From Rhodovibrio sodomensis (GTDB taxonomy: Bacteria > Pseudomonadota > Alphaproteobacteria > Kiloniellales > Rhodovibrionaceae): 37,887 nucleotides of DNA. The translations under genes and the position numbers were made by a program. Shown here in pieces: positions 36,943 through 37,887 of this stretch. Numbering within the stretch: the first letter of the stretch is position 1; the number at the start of each line of letters is the position of its first letter. The stretch covers positions 1-37,887 of the forward strand of contig NZ_NRRL01000040.1 of assembly GCF_016583645.1 (NCBI RefSeq). The letters run 5' to 3'. The notes under the pieces are model-generated. The model searched no databases and had not been told where the DNA came from. It was given only the letters and a program-made list of their open reading frames with translations.

Positions 36943-37887
36943 CACGCCCCCTCCTGTTGGCTGAGCAGCGCGTCGAACTGCGCGGGCGCGGTCAGCGCCA
37001 CGGGTACGTCGGGCGGCAGGTCGGTGGCGGGTCGGCGCCGGCGGCGCAGGGCATCCGCCTGGGGCAGCCGCCCGGCCCGCAGGTCGTCGGCGATCAGGCC
37101 GGCCAGTTCGGCCTCGCAGCCCTCCTCGTGCGCCATGGCGAGCAGGGCGACCATGCGCTTGCAGGCGTCCTTCTGCGGCAAGCTCGCCTGCAAAGCGTCC
37201 CAGGCCTGGCGGTATTCGCTGCGCGGGAACAGGCCGTCCCGGTACATCGAGCCGGCCAGGGCCTGCGGCTTGCGTTTGAGCGCGTGGATGACGTGGCGGT
37301 AGTCGACGACGTGGACGCGCGCGCCGTCGCCTGCGCGGCGGCGGGGGTGGGTGACCACGTGGGTGCTGCCCAGGTACGCCTCGATCCGGGCATCATGGAT
37401 GTGCACCCGCAGGCGGTGGCCGATCAGCTGCGAGGGCACCGAGTAGAACACGTTGCGCAGCCAAAACCCGCCGGTGCGCAGGACCGTGACGATCCGCTCG
37501 GTGAAGTCGGCCGTGCGCTGCCGCGGCAGGCGGTGCATGTGCCGCAGCTCCGCGGCGAGATCGTCCCGCCGCATGGCGTTGCGCCGGGCGACGACCTCGT
37601 CGACGAACCGCTGATAGCTGGCGACATCCGGGAAGTCCCGGCTGCCCCGCAGGATCAGCGCCTGTTCCAGGGCATCCTTGAGGTGTCCGTTGTGCGCCTC
37701 GACCGCGCCGTTCTCGTGGGCCTCCCCGGGATTGTTCCGGCTCGCCCGCAGGCCGTAATGCCGGCACAGGTCCCGGTAACGCTCGGTCAGGTCGTCCTGC
37801 TGCTCCCGGCTCAGGTTCTTGTACGCGGCCGACAGGCTGTCGGTGCGGTGCTCGCCGGGCACCTTGCCCAGGGTCCAGAGCGCGTCC
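36942..37887 (-). CDS. istA: IS21-family transposase IstA, partial
   Basis: About 315 C-terminal residues of the DDE transposase are visible and run off the right edge. GEHRTDSLSAAYKNL near the visible start, the DLCRHYGLRASRNNPGEAHENGAVEA segment with the catalytic glutamate region, and YSVPSQLIGHRLRVHIHD in the C-terminal beta domain are typical. The integrase-core N-terminal aspartates lie beyond the window. No frameshift is seen in the visible part. Confidence 0.93.
   Translation of the reverse strand, partial: DALWTLGKVPGEHRTDSLSAAYKNLSREQQDDLTERYRDLCRHYGLRASRNNPGEAHENGAVEAHNGHLKDALEQALILRGSRDFPDVASYQRFVDEVVARRNAMRRDDLAAELRHMHRLPRQRTADFTERIVTVLRTGGFWLRNVFYSVPSQLIGHRLRVHIHDARIEAYLGSTHVVTHPRRRAGDGARVHVVDYRHVIHALKRKPQALAGSMYRDGLFPRSEYRQAWDALQASLPQKDACKRMVALLAMAHEEGCEAELAGLIADDLRAGRLPQADALRRRRRPATDLPPDVPVALTAPAQFDALLSQQEGA

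Larger units (their letters stand above)
36039..37887 (-). mobile_element. IS21-family insertion sequence (3' part; 5' end outside window)
   Basis: Contains istB and most of istA in the order expected for IS21 elements. The right end is probably near 36039, where TGACCGGTTGAGCGACAAGG begins and the truncated flanking gene resumes. The other end is beyond the window, so terminal inverted repeats and target duplication cannot be compared. The GC content is high, unlike the AT-rich flank to its left. Confidence 0.85.

Overview
The window is a GC-rich bacterial chromosome segment. The gene set points to an alphaproteobacterium: a short ProRS lacking a full-size insertion domain, the order proS-lolC/E-lolD-dnaE, a single LolC/E-type permease gene, an intracellular PHA depolymerase and DUF1127, DUF29 and Mut7-C proteins. 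A member of the Rhodospirillales or Rhodovibrionaceae is my best guess. The sequence alone does not fix the genus.

Left edge (1-1900): an AT-richer, foreign-looking gene for a stand-alone AAA/ABC-type ATPase, of a kind often found in defence or toxin modules, sits next to dnaE. Core block 1 (1926-9000, minus strand): dnaE, lolD, the lolC/E permease and proS, with palindromic intergenic repeats before dnaE and before proS. Core block 2 (9270-13003, minus strand): an etfB without a neighbouring etfA, bracketed by a second repeat family, and a dimethylglycine/sarcosine dehydrogenase-like flavoprotein that probably passes electrons to ETF. Core block 3 (13331-15463, minus strand): rlmE and a Ppx/GppA phosphatase with a repetitive N-terminal tail.

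The middle part holds tRNA-Gln(CUG), phaZ, a small RelA/SpoT-type HD hydrolase, an isochorismatase-like hydrolase, an RhlE-type DEAD-box helicase with a long charged tail, a stand-alone Lrp/AsnC ligand-binding domain protein, a DUF1127 protein, a very long AsmA/YhdP-like protein, glnE, a Bcp peroxiredoxin, a Mut7-C protein and a CNT nucleoside transporter. An unannotated ~110-bp double-hairpin repeat occurs four times in this part. In two copies it lies exactly at a gene end, where the gene's TAG stop is the first bases of the repeat.

Right edge (about 31780-37887) is an accessory region: a probable Hsp20 remnant, a DUF29 gene, a hipBA toxin-antitoxin operon with three operator-like palindromes spaced exactly 50 bp apart, a cluster of iteron-like repeats in both orientations, an AT-rich segment encoding an uncatalogued 59-residue membrane protein with an excellent ribosome binding site, a truncated helix-turn-helix protein resembling TniQ C-termini, and an IS21-family element (istB complete, istA running off the window).

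The most notable new-looking items are the 50-bp-phased hip operators, the iteron-like array beside the AT-rich island, the small membrane ORF, and the double-hairpin repeat family that supplies stop codons.
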